From Poseidonocella pacifica (GTDB lineage Bacteria > Pseudomonadota > Alphaproteobacteria > Rhodobacterales > Rhodobacteraceae): a DNA stretch of 64,000 bases. Below the pieces are notes generated by a model, which saw nothing but the letters and a program-made list of their open reading frames with translations, did no database searches and had not been told where the DNA came from. Shown here piece by piece: positions 7,572 to 17,011 of the stretch. The stretch is from contig NZ_FOJU01000004.1 of assembly GCF_900111875.1 (NCBI RefSeq), positions 310,001 through 374,000 on the forward strand, written 5' to 3'. The position numbers and the translations under genes are program-made. Numbering within the stretch: the first letter of the stretch is position 1; each line of letters begins with the position of its first letter.

Positions 7572-10500
7572 TTGCGCTTCTCCAAACTCAGACTCACGGG
7601 CTTCAAGAGCTTTGTCGATCCGACGGAATTGCTCATCTCCGATGGGCTGACCGGGGTCGTGGGGCCCAATGGCTGCGGCAAGTCGAATCTGCTCGAAGCT
7701 CTTCGTTGGGTCATGGGGGAAAACCGCCCGACCGCGATGCGCGGCGGGGGGATGGAAGATGTGATCTTTGCAGGGGCGGCCACGCGCCCCGCGCGGCACT
7801 TCGCCGAGGTTGGCTTGCAGATCGACAATCGCGAACGGCTTGCCCCGTCGGGTTTCAACGAGAGCGATCACCTCGATATCGTACGGCGCATCACGCGCGA
7901 CATCGGCAGCGCCTACAAGGCCAACGGCAAGGACATTCGCGCGCGCGACGTTCAGATGCTGTTCGCGGATGCCTCCACCGGCGCGCATTCCCCAGCATTG
8001 GTTCGGCAAGGCCAAATTTCCGAACTGATCAACGCCAAGCCGAAAAACCGGCGCCGCATCCTTGAGGAGGCTGCCGGGATCAGCGGGCTTTATCAGCGGC
8101 GACATGAGGCAGAGTTGAAGCTGAAGGCAGCGGAGGGAAACCTGGGAAGGGTTGACGATGTCATCGAACAACTTGCCAATCAGCTTGGTCAACTCGCTCG
8201 GCAAGCACGGCAAGCTGCGCGCTATCGGGAAATAGGCTCGCAATTGCGGCGGGCAGAGGGGCTTTTGCTCTATCGGCTTTGGCGTGAGGCGGACGAAGCC
8301 CGAATTCAGGCGGAAACCCTTTTGAAGAGCCGGGTACGCGGCGCGGCTCAGGCCGAAGCGGCGGCCCGTCAAGCAGCCGGTCGGCGTGCAGAGCAGGAGG
8401 CCGGGTTGCCGGCCTTGCGGGAGGAAGAAGCGATTGCCGCGGCGGTTCTGCAACGTCTTGCTGTACAACGGGACGGGCTCGATGAGGAAGCGAAGCGGGC
8501 GGCCTCACAGATCGAGACGCTGGAACGGCGCATTGCACAGCTTGATCGCGACATGGAGCGGGAGGCTGGATTGAACCGGGACGCGGGCGAGACGATCTCG
8601 CGTCTGGAGTGGGAAGCCGCTGAGCTTGCCAAAGCAAGCGATGGCCACGAAGAGCGGTTGTCGCAGGCGAACGAGGCGGCAACCGAAGCGTCGGAGGTAT
8701 TGCAGGTTCGCGAGAATGATCTCACCCAGCTTACCGAGGATCTGGCCCGGTTGGCTGCGCGGCATCAATCAGCGCATCGTTTGCTTGACGATAGTCGCAA
8801 GACACTTGAGCGATCCGAGAACGAGGCGGAGCGATCACGCCGCGCGGTAACAGAGGCGAAAGCAGCGCTGGAGAGCGCCAAGATCGCGTTTGCGGAGGCG
8901 CAAGCCGGAGAGGCGGCTGCCGTGACGGCGGCACAGGCCGCAGAGGAAGCTCTGACCGCCGCCGAAAGCCATCGTAGCAAGATCCAGGCTGAGGAAGCCG
9001 AGGCGCGCGCGAAGCGGTCGGAGGCGGAGGGAGAAGCCAACGCCCTTCGCGCAGAAGCGTCCGCGCTCGCCAAGCTGCTTGCCCGCGATACCGCCGAAGG
9101 CGGGCAGATCATGGACCAGTTGCAGGTGGAGGCGGGATACGAAAAGGCCATCGGGGCGGCCTTGGCCGATGACCTGCGCGCGCCGGAAATCAGCGCGGAG
9201 GGCGGATCGGGTTGGCGTGCGCTTCCCGGCTATGATGACGCACAGCCGCTTCCGGAGGGGGCGCTACCACTGTCTGCGCATGTGTCGGTGCCGCCCGTCC
9301 TCATCCGGCGGATGGGTCAGATCGGGCTGGTGGATGCGTCCGAAGGCAAGGCGCTGCAAGGGGCGCTGCGTCCCGGCCAGAGGTTGGTGAGTACGGCGGG
9401 CGATCTGTGGCGTTGGGATGGCTTTCACACTCGGAACGAAGATGCGCCAAGCGCCGCCGCGCTTCGATTGCAGCAGGTGAACCGGCTCGAAGCGCTCCGG
9501 GCAGAAGCGGAAAAGGCTGATGGGCTGGCCGCAGAGGCGAAGGCGCAGCATGATGTGTTGACGGCTCATCTTGCGGATGCGGCGGCAAAGGACCGCGCGT
9601 CAAGGGACGCACGGCGTGAGGCTGACCGGGCGGCCAATGACGCCAACCGGACCCTGAGCCGCGCCGAAGCCGACCTGAACCTTGCGACCGGAAGGTTGGA
9701 GAGTCAGGGGCTTTCCGTCACACGCCACGAGGATGAGGCGACAGAGGCACGCGGGCGGCTGCGCGAAGCGGAACGGGCGGTCGATGCGCTCGGCGATCTT
9801 GGCACTGCCCGCGCGCAGGTCGAGGATATCAAGGTGACGGTCGAGGCCGCGCGGATGACGATGATGGCGCGCCGCTCTGCGCGGGATGAATTGCGCAGGG
9901 AAGGGGAGGCGCGGCTGAAACGCGCGCAAGAGGTGACCAAGGAGCTGAGCGGGTGGAAGCTCCGCCTTGAATCCGCGGGAAAACGGATCGGGGAGCTGTC
10001 CGAACGTCGTGATGCCTCTGCGGAGGAGCTGGAGGTTGCGCGCGGCACACCTGCGGAGATTGCCGGAAAGCGCGAAGCGCTCGACCGGGAGGTTGAGGCG
10101 GCGGAGACGCGCCGGCGCGCAGCCGCCGATCGGTTGGCCGAGGCCGAAAGCGCGCTGCGAGAGGCCGTGGTGGCGGAACGGGACGCGGAGCGCACGGCCT
10201 CCGAAGCGCGAGAGGCCCGAGCGGGCGCGGAAGCGCGCCACGAGGCCGCCAAGCAGAGCGCAGAAAGCGCTGCGGCCCGCATTGAGCAAGAGTTGGAGAC
10301 AAGTGCAGAGAGCTTGATCGCCAAGCTCGGCGCGGATGCCGACAAGATGCCGGACAGCGCGGCCATTGAGGCCGAGGTCAATCGCCTGAAACGCCAGAGG
10401 GATGCGCTCGGGGCAGTCAATCTGCGGGCCGAAGAGGATGCGCGGGAGGTGCAGACAGAGCACGACGACCTGCGGCGGGAAAAGCTCGACCTCGAAGAAG

Positions 10501-11027
10501 CCATCAAAGCGCTACGCTCTGGGATCTCTGGTCTGAACCGCGAGGGCCGTGAACGGCTTTTGACGGCCTTTGAGCAGGTAAACAGTAACTTTTCGCTCCT
10601 GTTCACCCATCTTTTCGGCGGCGGTGAGGCGACTTTGGAGCTTGTCGAAAGCGATGATCCACTGGAGGCTGGGTTGGAAATTCTGTGCCAGCCTCCCGGT
10701 AAGAAGCTTTCGACGCTTTCGCTGTTGTCCGGGGGAGAGCAGACCCTCACAGCCATGGCGCTGATCTTTGCAGTGTTTCTGGCAAATCCAGCGCCAATCT
10801 GCGTGCTTGATGAGGTGGACGCGCCGCTAGACGATGCGAACGTCACGCGCTTCTGCGATTTGCTGGATGAAATGTGCCGCCGTACCGACACGCGTTTCCT
10901 GATCATCACGCACCATGCGGTTACGATGGCACGTATGGACCGCCTCTTTGGTGTGACAATGCAGGAGCAGGGGGTGAGCCAGTTGGTTTCGGTCGACCTC
11001 AAGAAGGCCGAACAGATGGTGGCCTGA
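7572..11027 (+). CDS. smc: Chromosome segregation protein SMC
   Basis: A 1,151-residue SMC ATPase, full length for alphaproteobacteria. Walker A GPNGCGKSN is at residues 31-39. Two long Ala/Glu/Arg coiled-coil arms flank a hinge at about 505-620. The ABC signature LSGGEQ starts at 1052 and Walker B CVLDE follows at about 1077-1081, with the D-loop (DAPLDDANV). With ScpA/ScpB it forms the condensin-like complex that compacts and segregates the chromosome. The start is TTG at 7572, supported because the encoded MRFSKLRLTGFKSF matches the conserved SMC N-terminus. No upstream ATG fits. Confidence 0.97.
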   Translation: MRFSKLRLTGFKSFVDPTELLISDGLTGVVGPNGCGKSNLLEALRWVMGENRPTAMRGGGMEDVIFAGAATRPARHFAEVGLQIDNRERLAPSGFNESDHLDIVRRITRDIGSAYKANGKDIRARDVQMLFADASTGAHSPALVRQGQISELINAKPKNRRRILEEAAGISGLYQRRHEAELKLKAAEGNLGRVDDVIEQLANQLGQLARQARQAARYREIGSQLRRAEGLLLYRLWREADEARIQAETLLKSRVRGAAQAEAAARQAAGRRAEQEAGLPALREEEAIAAAVLQRLAVQRDGLDEEAKRAASQIETLERRIAQLDRDMEREAGLNRDAGETISRLEWEAAELAKASDGHEERLSQANEAATEASEVLQVRENDLTQLTEDLARLAARHQSAHRLLDDSRKTLERSENEAERSRRAVTEAKAALESAKIAFAEAQAGEAAAVTAAQAAEEALTAAESHRSKIQAEEAEARAKRSEAEGEANALRAEASALAKLLARDTAEGGQIMDQLQVEAGYEKAIGAALADDLRAPEISAEGGSGWRALPGYDDAQPLPEGALPLSAHVSVPPVLIRRMGQIGLVDASEGKALQGALRPGQRLVSTAGDLWRWDGFHTRNEDAPSAAALRLQQVNRLEALRAEAEKADGLAAEAKAQHDVLTAHLADAAAKDRASRDARREADRAANDANRTLSRAEADLNLATGRLESQGLSVTRHEDEATEARGRLREAERAVDALGDLGTARAQVEDIKVTVEAARMTMMARRSARDELRREGEARLKRAQEVTKELSGWKLRLESAGKRIGELSERRDASAEELEVARGTPAEIAGKREALDREVEAAETRRRAAADRLAEAESALREAVVAERDAERTASEAREARAGAEARHEAAKQSAESAAARIEQELETSAESLIAKLGADADKMPDSAAIEAEVNRLKRQRDALGAVNLRAEEDAREVQTEHDDLRREKLDLEEAIKALRSGISGLNREGRERLLTAFEQVNSNFSLLFTHLFGGGEATLELVESDDPLEAGLEILCQPPGKKLSTLSLLSGGEQTLTAMALIFAVFLANPAPICVLDEVDAPLDDANVTRFCDLLDEMCRRTDTRFLIITHHAVTMARMDRLFGVTMQEQGVSQLVSVDLKKAEQMVA

Positions 11028-11049
11028 CCAAGGTCTAGACGGCAGATAT

Positions 11050-11080
11050 AAAAATGCCCGCCGCACTGGGTGCGGCGGGC
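11050..11080 (-). terminator. Terminator between smc and the PRC-barrel gene
   Basis: GCCCGCCGCA (11056-11065) pairs with TGCGGCGGGC (11071-11080) around a five-base loop. The T-run appears on the minus strand (AAAA at 11051-11054 on plus), so it best terminates the PRC-barrel gene. The stem may also slow transcripts leaving smc. Confidence 0.75.
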
Positions 11081-11104
11081 GGTACTCGTTACTGCTACAC
11101 AGTG

Positions 11105-11824
11105 TTACTCGGTAACAGTTTCAGACTCTTCAACAGCTGTGTTCGTACCAATGTCGTCTTTGTTGAACTCAGGGGCAGCCATCAGTTCATCTTTGGTGGC
11201 CTTCACGACGACGAAGTAATCGTCAGCGTCATCGGAGTCCTGAACGATGTCGAGCTTGTCCATTGAGACGGCGACGGTGTGTTCGCCCATCCCGAGGAAG
11301 CCGCCAATGTCGAGAACCACGGACTGCATCTTGCCGTCGGCAGACATCAGGATGTCGTTGACTTCACCGATGTTGTTCCAGTTCTCATCAGCTTCGGCCA
11401 TCGCGTCACCTGAAACTTCAGCTTCCGAGCTGTAGACGTACTTGCCGATCAGTTCAGAGGCGGAAAGTGCGCCGGCATTCACCGAAGCGGACCCGATGAA
11501 CAGGCTGTCGTTCATTGCGGTTGCGTTTGCATCGGCGTTCAGCGTCGCGTCAGTGTCGGTTTCGAGACCGTCCTGAGCCATTTGTTCAACTTCGTCACCG
11601 GCGTTCTCTGCAGCTTGTGCAGTATCTTCAGCAGCTTGGTCGATCTCAGCGGCGGCATCATCTGCTGCCTGCTCGATCTCTTCACCGGCCTGGTTCATCT
11701 CTGTGCCAAGCTCGGTTTGCGCCTGAACCTCTGCGTCGGTTTCGGCTTCCATAGCATGGGATTCTGCGAAGGCTGGAGTGCTCGCGGCGAAAACAATAGC
11801 GGTCGTTGCCAGAAGACGTTTCAT
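11105..11824 (-). CDS. Secreted PRC-barrel domain protein
   Basis: A 239-residue protein with a clear signal peptide (about residues 1-20, ending TPAFA). An acidic, alanine-rich low-complexity region (about 21-105, coiled-coil-like repeats of EQAADDAAAEIDQAAED type) leads to one PRC-barrel (about 120-200; KYVYSSEAE, then NNIGEVNDILMSADGK and LDIGGFLGMGEHTVAV). PRC-barrels are small beta domains in envelope and photosynthetic proteins of Rhodobacterales; the role here is unknown. The extreme acidity suits the periplasm of a marine bacterium. An AGGAGG-type ribosome site precedes the ATG. Confidence 0.88.
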   Translation of the reverse strand: MKRLLATTAIVFAASTPAFAESHAMEAETDAEVQAQTELGTEMNQAGEEIEQAADDAAAEIDQAAEDTAQAAENAGDEVEQMAQDGLETDTDATLNADANATAMNDSLFIGSASVNAGALSASELIGKYVYSSEAEVSGDAMAEADENWNNIGEVNDILMSADGKMQSVVLDIGGFLGMGEHTVAVSMDKLDIVQDSDDADDYFVVVKATKDELMAAPEFNKDDIGTNTAVEESETVTE

Positions 11825-11950
11825 TGTAGGTCCTCCTTACTCATACGAGGGAAGCAGGTATTGCTGCCCTTCCACGTCGAGATAACGGAGGCCGATGATT
11901 AAAGTTCCCGCCCGCCGATCGAAATTTATGTTAGGAGGAGAAATTTTTGA

Positions 11951-13123
11951 TCAGAGGCGGTCGAGAAGTGCGCGGGTCGGCCATGCATCCGCGGGCAGGC
12001 CAAGACGGCGCTGTTCTGCCTGCACGGCGGCGCGGGTGAGCGCGCCCAGGATGCCGTCGATGGCGCCGACATCATGCCCATGGGCCACGAGTTTCCTCTG
12101 GAGCATTTTCATCTGCTCGCCGCTGAGCGCAGGATCGGGGTTGCCGGCGTTATAGATCGGCGCCCCCTCCAGCCGCGTGGCGAAATAGGCCGCTGTGGTG
12201 ACATAGACGAAGCTGCGGTTCCACTCAAAGAGCGTGGTGAAGTTCGGATAGGCGAGAAAAGCAGGCCCGTTTCGACCCTGCGGAAGAAGGATTGATGCAG
12301 GTAGCGTCGAGGGGCCGAGGGATGCGGAGCGTGGCCTGACACCCGCGCGCGCCCAATCGGAGACCTTTCGCGTGGTGTTCAACCCCGTCGCGGACCAATC
12401 AAAGTCGGCGGGAAGGACAACTTCCTGAAGCCACGGCTCATTCGGCCGCCATCCAAGGTGGCGCAACATCTTGGCGCCCGACATCAACGCGTCCGCAGGC
12501 GACGTCTTGAGAGAGACATGCCCGTCGCCGTCTCCATCGATGCCGTTTTCCAGAATGTCGCCGGGCAACATCTGTACCATGCCGATCTCCCCGGCCCAGG
12601 CGCCGGTGGTCCGGTTCGGGTCAAAGTCACCCCGGCGGTACAACTCCATCGCCGAGAATATCTGTGGCCGGAACAGTGAGGGCCGGCGGCAATCGTGAGC
12701 AAGAGTGAGGAGTGCATTGCGCGTGTTGAAGTTGCCCTGCACCTGTCCGAAATCCGTCTCGAACGCCCAGAAGGACAGCAGCACGCCGCGCGGAACGCCG
12801 TATTGCCGCTCCACCCTGTCGAACACGGCATCCCATTTGCGGGCGTTGGCTTGTCCGTTCTGAAGGCGATTGGCGCTGATCAGACGTTGTGAAAATTCGA
12901 GAAAGGGCAACTGGAAGACGCCCTGCGCCCGGTCCGCTCGGATCACCGCGGGGTCCTGCGCGGCTCCGGCGAGGAAGCCGCGTATCGTGTCAGAGGGAAC
13001 ACCCCTCTGGCTCGCTTCGGCAGCTACGCCATTCAGGAAGGCGCCGAACGGTCCGCCGCAGGGGGTCTGGGCGGCGATCGGTGAGGCGAAGAGGAGGGCG
13101 GCGAGGGCGTATATGATTTTCAT
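11951..13123 (-). CDS. Lytic murein transglycosylase (MltB-like) with peptidoglycan-binding domain
   Basis: A 390-residue periplasmic enzyme. A signal peptide (residues 1-18, ending SPIAA; no lipobox) is followed by an SLT_2/MltB catalytic domain (about 25-310). The probable catalytic glutamate is in SFWAFETDFGQVQGN, and the family segment GEIGMVQMLPGDILENGIDGDGDG is present. A peptidoglycan-binding domain (about 330-388, LQRKLVAHGHDVGAIDG) closes the protein. The enzyme cleaves glycan strands to 1,6-anhydro-muropeptides during wall remodelling. The ATG at 13123 gives the signal peptide; the longer open frame does not. Confidence 0.92.
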   Translation of the reverse strand: MKIIYALAALLFASPIAAQTPCGGPFGAFLNGVAAEASQRGVPSDTIRGFLAGAAQDPAVIRADRAQGVFQLPFLEFSQRLISANRLQNGQANARKWDAVFDRVERQYGVPRGVLLSFWAFETDFGQVQGNFNTRNALLTLAHDCRRPSLFRPQIFSAMELYRRGDFDPNRTTGAWAGEIGMVQMLPGDILENGIDGDGDGHVSLKTSPADALMSGAKMLRHLGWRPNEPWLQEVVLPADFDWSATGLNTTRKVSDWARAGVRPRSASLGPSTLPASILLPQGRNGPAFLAYPNFTTLFEWNRSFVYVTTAAYFATRLEGAPIYNAGNPDPALSGEQMKMLQRKLVAHGHDVGAIDGILGALTRAAVQAEQRRLGLPADAWPTRALLDRL

Positions 13124-13172
13124 GATCCGACCATAACAGGGTGCTCCGCCCATCGACAGGATGTGTGCGGCG

Positions 13173-13211
13173 GCGGGAATTCGATATCCCGCATTCGGCG
13201 AGGAATCGCCG
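13173..13211. promoter_or_regulatory. Two adjacent inverted repeats upstream of the receiver gene
   Basis: GCGGGA (13173-13178) mirrors TCCCGC (13187-13192), and four bases later CGGCGA (13196-13201) pairs with TCGCCG (13206-13211) over a GGAA loop. They sit in the 207-base region between the transglycosylase and receiver starts. They could be operators or an RNA leader structure for the receiver gene; nothing else is evident in this gap. Confidence 0.35.
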
Positions 13212-13330
13212 TTATTCAGGGTAACTGAGCAGGAAGTCGCGCTGTACGGATCGCGACAGCAATTTCGTTAGGACTTTGTAAACGCCCTGAGCGGAGGGAT
13301 GGGGTATCAGACGCTGATGCGTTTTACAGG

Positions 13331-13699
13331 ATGTCCATGAAAGTACTGATCGTAGAGAGCAACGAAGAATTGGGTACGCTCTGGGAGCGTCACCTGACGC
13401 GAGAGGGGTTTGCGGTTCAGCGCGCGGCAGATGCCGACAGCGCTGTTGACCTTGTGGCCAAAGGGTCCTTCGCCGTGGTGATCCTCGATCTCAATCTTGA
13501 GTCAGGTAGCCCGCTGGCCGTGGCGGATTACGTCAGCTACCGTCAGCCGTCTGCGCGGATCGTTTTCGTCACCCGGCGAAGCTTCTTTACCGACGGGTCG
13601 ATTTTCAGCCTCAGCCCGTCGGCCTGTGCCTATTTGCCCGCCCATACACCGCCCGAAGATCTTACGGCGATCATCGAACACTATGGGCAGGCAAGCTGA
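13331..13699 (+). CDS. Single-domain response regulator, atypical receiver
   Basis: A 122-residue stand-alone receiver domain with no output domain. The phospho-acceptor Asp53 (VVILDLNL) and the switch threonine (Thr81, VFVTRR) are present. The N-terminal acidic pair is reduced to VESNEE, and the invariant lysine before the final helix is missing (YLPAHTPP, residues 101-108, where YLxKP is usual). Mg2+ binding and signalling may therefore be altered. A second ATG at 13337 is equally possible. It has no kinase neighbour, and the gene to the right is convergent with adjacent stops. Confidence 0.85.
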   Translation: MSMKVLIVESNEELGTLWERHLTREGFAVQRAADADSAVDLVAKGSFAVVILDLNLESGSPLAVADYVSYRQPSARIVFVTRRSFFTDGSIFSLSPSACAYLPAHTPPEDLTAIIEHYGQAS

Positions 13700-14674
13700 T
13701 CACCCGCGGCCGTGAGGCGCATCGAAATTCAGATCGGGGCCGATCGGCACGATACGGTGCGGGTTCACCATGTCATGGCTGTAGTGGTAGTGGCGCGTGA
13801 TGTGATCGAAGCGAACGGTTTCTGCGATCCCTTCCCACTGATAGAGTTCTCGCGTGTATCCCCACAAGTTGGGATAATCGGCGATCCGTCGGCGGTTACA
13901 CTTGAAGTGTCCGTGATAAACCAGATCGAAGCGCAGAAGCGTTGTCAGCAGCCGCCAGTCGGCCTCGGTGACGATATCCCCCACAAGGTAGCGTTGACGC
14001 TTCAGCCGATCTTCGATCCAATCGAGGCTTTCGAACAGCGGTAGAACGGCCTCCTCATAGGCCTCTTGCGTGGTGGCAAACCCTGCCTTGTAGACACCGT
14101 TGTTGACCGTGGAATAGACGCGTGCATTCACGTGGTCGATTTCAGCTCTGAGGGCTTCGGGGTAGAAATCCTGCGTGTCTCCGGTCAGGTCGTTGAAGGC
14201 CGAGTTGAACATGCGGATGATTTCAGCGGACTCGTTCGAAACGATGGTCTCGCGTTCCTTGTCCCAAAGGACTGGTACAGTCACGCGGCCCGAAATCTCC
14301 GGATCGGCCTTGGTATAGATGTCCCGAAGAAACGGGAGGCCATAGAGATCGTCGCCCGTTGCGCCGTCAAAATCCGTCGCGAAGGTCCAGCCGTCGTTTA
14401 GCATGTCGGGATGTACCACAGAAACGCCGATATGAGGCTCCAGCCCCTTGAGCGCCCTGAAGATCAGTGCGCGATGGGCCCAGGGACAGGCGAGGGCGAC
14501 GTAGAGGTGATACCGACCCGATACCGCAGGAAATCCCCCCTCCCCCGACGGGCCGGGGGCACCATCGGGCGTTATCCAATTCCGAAACTTCGCAGTCGAC
14601 CGGACGAATTTACCGCCGGATTCTTTCGTGTCGTACCACTGATCTTGCCATTGTCCGTCAACGAGCAAACCCAT
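13700..14674 (-). CDS. Glutathionyl-hydroquinone reductase / omega-class GST-like protein
   Basis: A 324-residue protein of the YqjG/EcM4/PcpF (Xi-class) glutathione transferase family. The active-site cysteine is Cys63 in ALACPWAHRAL. The N-terminal thioredoxin-like part ends with the glutathione-binding VSNESAEIIRMFN, and the C-terminal all-helical domain carries GDIVTEADWRLLTTLLRFD. These enzymes use glutathione to reduce glutathionyl-hydroquinones. The ATG at 14674 is preceded by a strong GGAGGA. The stop abuts that of the convergent receiver gene. Confidence 0.92.
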   Translation of the reverse strand: MGLLVDGQWQDQWYDTKESGGKFVRSTAKFRNWITPDGAPGPSGEGGFPAVSGRYHLYVALACPWAHRALIFRALKGLEPHIGVSVVHPDMLNDGWTFATDFDGATGDDLYGLPFLRDIYTKADPEISGRVTVPVLWDKERETIVSNESAEIIRMFNSAFNDLTGDTQDFYPEALRAEIDHVNARVYSTVNNGVYKAGFATTQEAYEEAVLPLFESLDWIEDRLKRQRYLVGDIVTEADWRLLTTLLRFDLVYHGHFKCNRRRIADYPNLWGYTRELYQWEGIAETVRFDHITRHYHYSHDMVNPHRIVPIGPDLNFDAPHGRG

Positions 14675-14854
14675 GAGTCGTCCTCCTTGTATTCCAACCT
14701 CAATATGACGCCTGCGCGCTCTGCGAAAAGGCAGGGTATGCGCGCAGGACACATGCGCGAATGCACAGAGAGGAGACCGCTCCGGCGCGCGGGATATGGG
14801 GTATGATCTTTTCAGGGCCACGATTCGCACGCGCCCGAGGGATTGGGGGACAGG

Positions 14855-15202
14855 GTGTTTTTACCGCGGGAAGTAGAGGAAGAACTCGCCGCATCGCGTG
14901 CCAAGGCAAGCAAGGCGCGCCCGAGGTTGCGCGTTGAGGCAGGTACGGTGCGCGTGCCGGTTCGAGAGATATGGGACGACGGTTTTTCAGTAGACCGAGA
15001 GGCCGCCGCGCGGTTGCCGGGGCATGTCGATTTCTTCGACGGAGACCGTTTTCTGCGGCATTGCCTGATCGTGGCCACGGGCGAAGATGCGGGGCGCGTC
15101 CATTTCGCGTTCAAGTGGCGAAGTGATGCTTTGGGCGCGCCGCCGCTGGACTATGTGACGGATCGAGTGACGCCTGCTGGATTTCTTCCTGCGCCGGAGT
15201 GA
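14855..15202 (+). CDS. Conserved small protein, possible PilZ-like beta-barrel
   Basis: A 115-residue protein I cannot assign firmly. A basic N-terminal helix (about residues 1-26, EVEEELAASRAKASKARPR) is followed by a beta-rich region, VPVREIWDDGFSVDREAAARLPGHVDFFDGDRFL, whose pattern recalls PilZ domains (polar beta strand, GFSV, hydrophobic barrel). The RxxxR c-di-GMP motif is not convincing. GTG at 14855 has GGGGGA just upstream and is preferred; TTG at 14843 is possible. It is divergent from the glutathione reductase gene across 180 bases. Confidence 0.6.
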   Translation: MFLPREVEEELAASRAKASKARPRLRVEAGTVRVPVREIWDDGFSVDREAAARLPGHVDFFDGDRFLRHCLIVATGEDAGRVHFAFKWRSDALGAPPLDYVTDRVTPAGFLPAPE

Positions 15203-15219
15203 ATGCCCGAGTGGCCTGA

Positions 15220-16392
15220 CTATTGCAGGTCCGCGAATGCCTCCTGTAGGCGAGCAATGGCCTCCTCCACCCGTGCACGCGGCGTCGCCAGATTGAATCG
15301 CAAGAAGTTCTCTCCACCTTTGCCGAAGGTCTTGCCGTGGCTCGTGCAAATGCGCGCGGCTTTTTCCACACGTCGAAGGATGTCTGCCTCGGTCATACCG
15401 GTTCCGCTGAAATCTACCCACGCAAGGTAGGTGCCTTCGAGCGGCATGCTCTTCAGGCCGGGAATTCCGGCGATACCTGCATCAAAGATTTTGCGTGTCT
15501 CATCAAGGTACAGCATCAGGCTATTGAGCCAGATCGCCCCGTCGGGGGAATATGCGGCCGTGGCCATGTGCAACCCAAAAGAATTGGGCGAGATCCCCAA
15601 AGCGCTCATCCGCTTTGAAAACTTGCTGCGGAGAGTAGGGTCGGGGATGATCACGTTGCCGACATGGGCCCCTGCAATGTTGAAGGTCTTGGTCGTGGCA
15701 GACATCATGATCAGCCGATCCGTGATATCCGGGGTGGCTACGGCCATTGGAATATGGGTGTTGCCGGGAAAGATCAGGTCCTGATGTATTTCATCGGACA
15801 CCAGCAGCAGGTTGTTGTCGCGCGCAAAATCAGCAAGGGCGCGCAATTCCGCCGCTGTCCATACGCGGCCGCCTGGATTGTGCGGGGAGCACAGGATGAG
15901 CATCTTTTCCGTGCCGGTAAGCGCAGACTGCCATGCGTCTATGTCGAGTTCATAGCGATCCTCCCGGAGTGCCAGTGGCAATTCGACAACCTCCCGCCCG
16001 GAGGCGCGGATCACGCGGGAAAAGGCATGATAGACCGGGGAAAGGAGGATGATCCCGTCGCCCGGCTCTGTATAGGTATCGATGCAAAGGCCGGTACCGT
16101 TCACAAGGCCATGGGTGGTAAAGATCCAATCGGTTTCGACCGTCCATCCATGGCGCTCCGCAAGCCACCAACGTATCGCGGCGCGATAGGCGCTCTCATC
16201 CCCGAAATAGCCATAGACACCATTCGCGGCCATGCGTTGAACCGCTTCCTGAACCACTTCAGGGGGGCGAAAATCCATATCCGCGACCCACATCGGCAAC
16301 CCGCTGTCGGAGGGAACTCCATAGAGTTGCTCCATCATGTCCCATTTAGCGGAGTGTGTGCCGGTCCGGTCGATGATCTCGTCGAAATTCAT
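15220..16392 (-). CDS. MalY/PatB-family PLP enzyme (cystathionine beta-lyase-like)
   Basis: A 390-residue fold-type I aminotransferase-like enzyme. PLP-binding residues are visible: HNPGG at 171-175, Asp200 with SDEIHQDL, and the Schiff-base lysine Lys235 in SATTKTFNIAG. The combination of the N-terminal WVADMDFRPP and that lysine context marks the MalY/PatB C-S lyase group, which cleaves cystathionine or other beta-thioethers rather than transaminating. Whether it serves methionine synthesis or sulfur-compound breakdown cannot be read from context. The ATG at 16392 has AAGGA upstream. Confidence 0.88.
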   Translation of the reverse strand: MNFDEIIDRTGTHSAKWDMMEQLYGVPSDSGLPMWVADMDFRPPEVVQEAVQRMAANGVYGYFGDESAYRAAIRWWLAERHGWTVETDWIFTTHGLVNGTGLCIDTYTEPGDGIILLSPVYHAFSRVIRASGREVVELPLALREDRYELDIDAWQSALTGTEKMLILCSPHNPGGRVWTAAELRALADFARDNNLLLVSDEIHQDLIFPGNTHIPMAVATPDITDRLIMMSATTKTFNIAGAHVGNVIIPDPTLRSKFSKRMSALGISPNSFGLHMATAAYSPDGAIWLNSLMLYLDETRKIFDAGIAGIPGLKSMPLEGTYLAWVDFSGTGMTEADILRRVEKAARICTSHGKTFGKGGENFLRFNLATPRARVEEAIARLQEAFADLQ

Positions 16393-16483
16393 GGGTGGTC
16401 CTTCGCATCGGTTGTCGCGAAGGACGCTAACGCCTGACACTGCGGGCGCAAGAGGCGTTGCGAGATGCGGCGGCTTGACTTAG

Positions 16484-17011
16484 ATGAGCGGCATGAAACG
16501 CGCGATCCTGATCCACCCCGACCCCCGCCTGAAGAAGGTCTGCCCCTCTGTGGAGGAACTCTCCGATGAGGTGCGGCAACTCGCGTCCGATATGCTTGAG
16601 ACGATGTATGATGCCCCCGGGATCGGGCTTGCGGCCCCGCAGGTCGGCGTGATGCAACGGCTCATCGTGCTCGATTGCGTGAAAGAAGAGGGCGCAGAGC
16701 CAAGACCGATGGTGATGCTCAACCCGGAAATCACCGCCGCCTCTGAGGAGTTGAACATTTACGAAGAGGGATGCCTCTCGATCCCGGATCAATATGCTGA
16801 GGTCACGCGCCCCGCTGAGGTTGAGGTCAGCTGGCTCGACCTTGATGGAACGGGAAAAAAGGCGGGCTTCGACGGGCTTTGGGCGACATGTGTCCAGCAC
16901 GAAATTGATCACCTCGATGGCAAGCTTTTCATCGATTATCTGAAACCCATGAAGCGTCAGATGATCACTCGCAAGATGGTCAAGCTGAAGCGGGAGCAGG
17001 CGCGGTCCTGA
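16484..17011 (+). CDS. def: Peptide deformylase (active-type)
   Basis: A 175-residue Fe2+/Zn2+ enzyme that removes the formyl group from nascent proteins. All three motifs are intact: GIGLAAPQ at 46-53, EGCLS at 95-99 (metal ligand Cys97) and HEIDH at 139-143 (metal His and catalytic Glu). The start could also be the ATG at 16493. It forms a tight operon with a second deformylase-like gene (TGATG overlap) and fmt. The operon thus pairs deformylation with Met-tRNA formylation. Confidence 0.95.
   Translation: MSGMKRAILIHPDPRLKKVCPSVEELSDEVRQLASDMLETMYDAPGIGLAAPQVGVMQRLIVLDCVKEEGAEPRPMVMLNPEITAASEELNIYEEGCLSIPDQYAEVTRPAEVEVSWLDLDGTGKKAGFDGLWATCVQHEIDHLDGKLFIDYLKPMKRQMITRKMVKLKREQARS

Noticed and set aside
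9704-11002. Serine-rich 432-codon frame antisense to smc
   Set aside because: Low-complexity Ser/Arg composition is a mirror of the GC-rich coiled-coil codons of smc; there is no domain or ribosome site.
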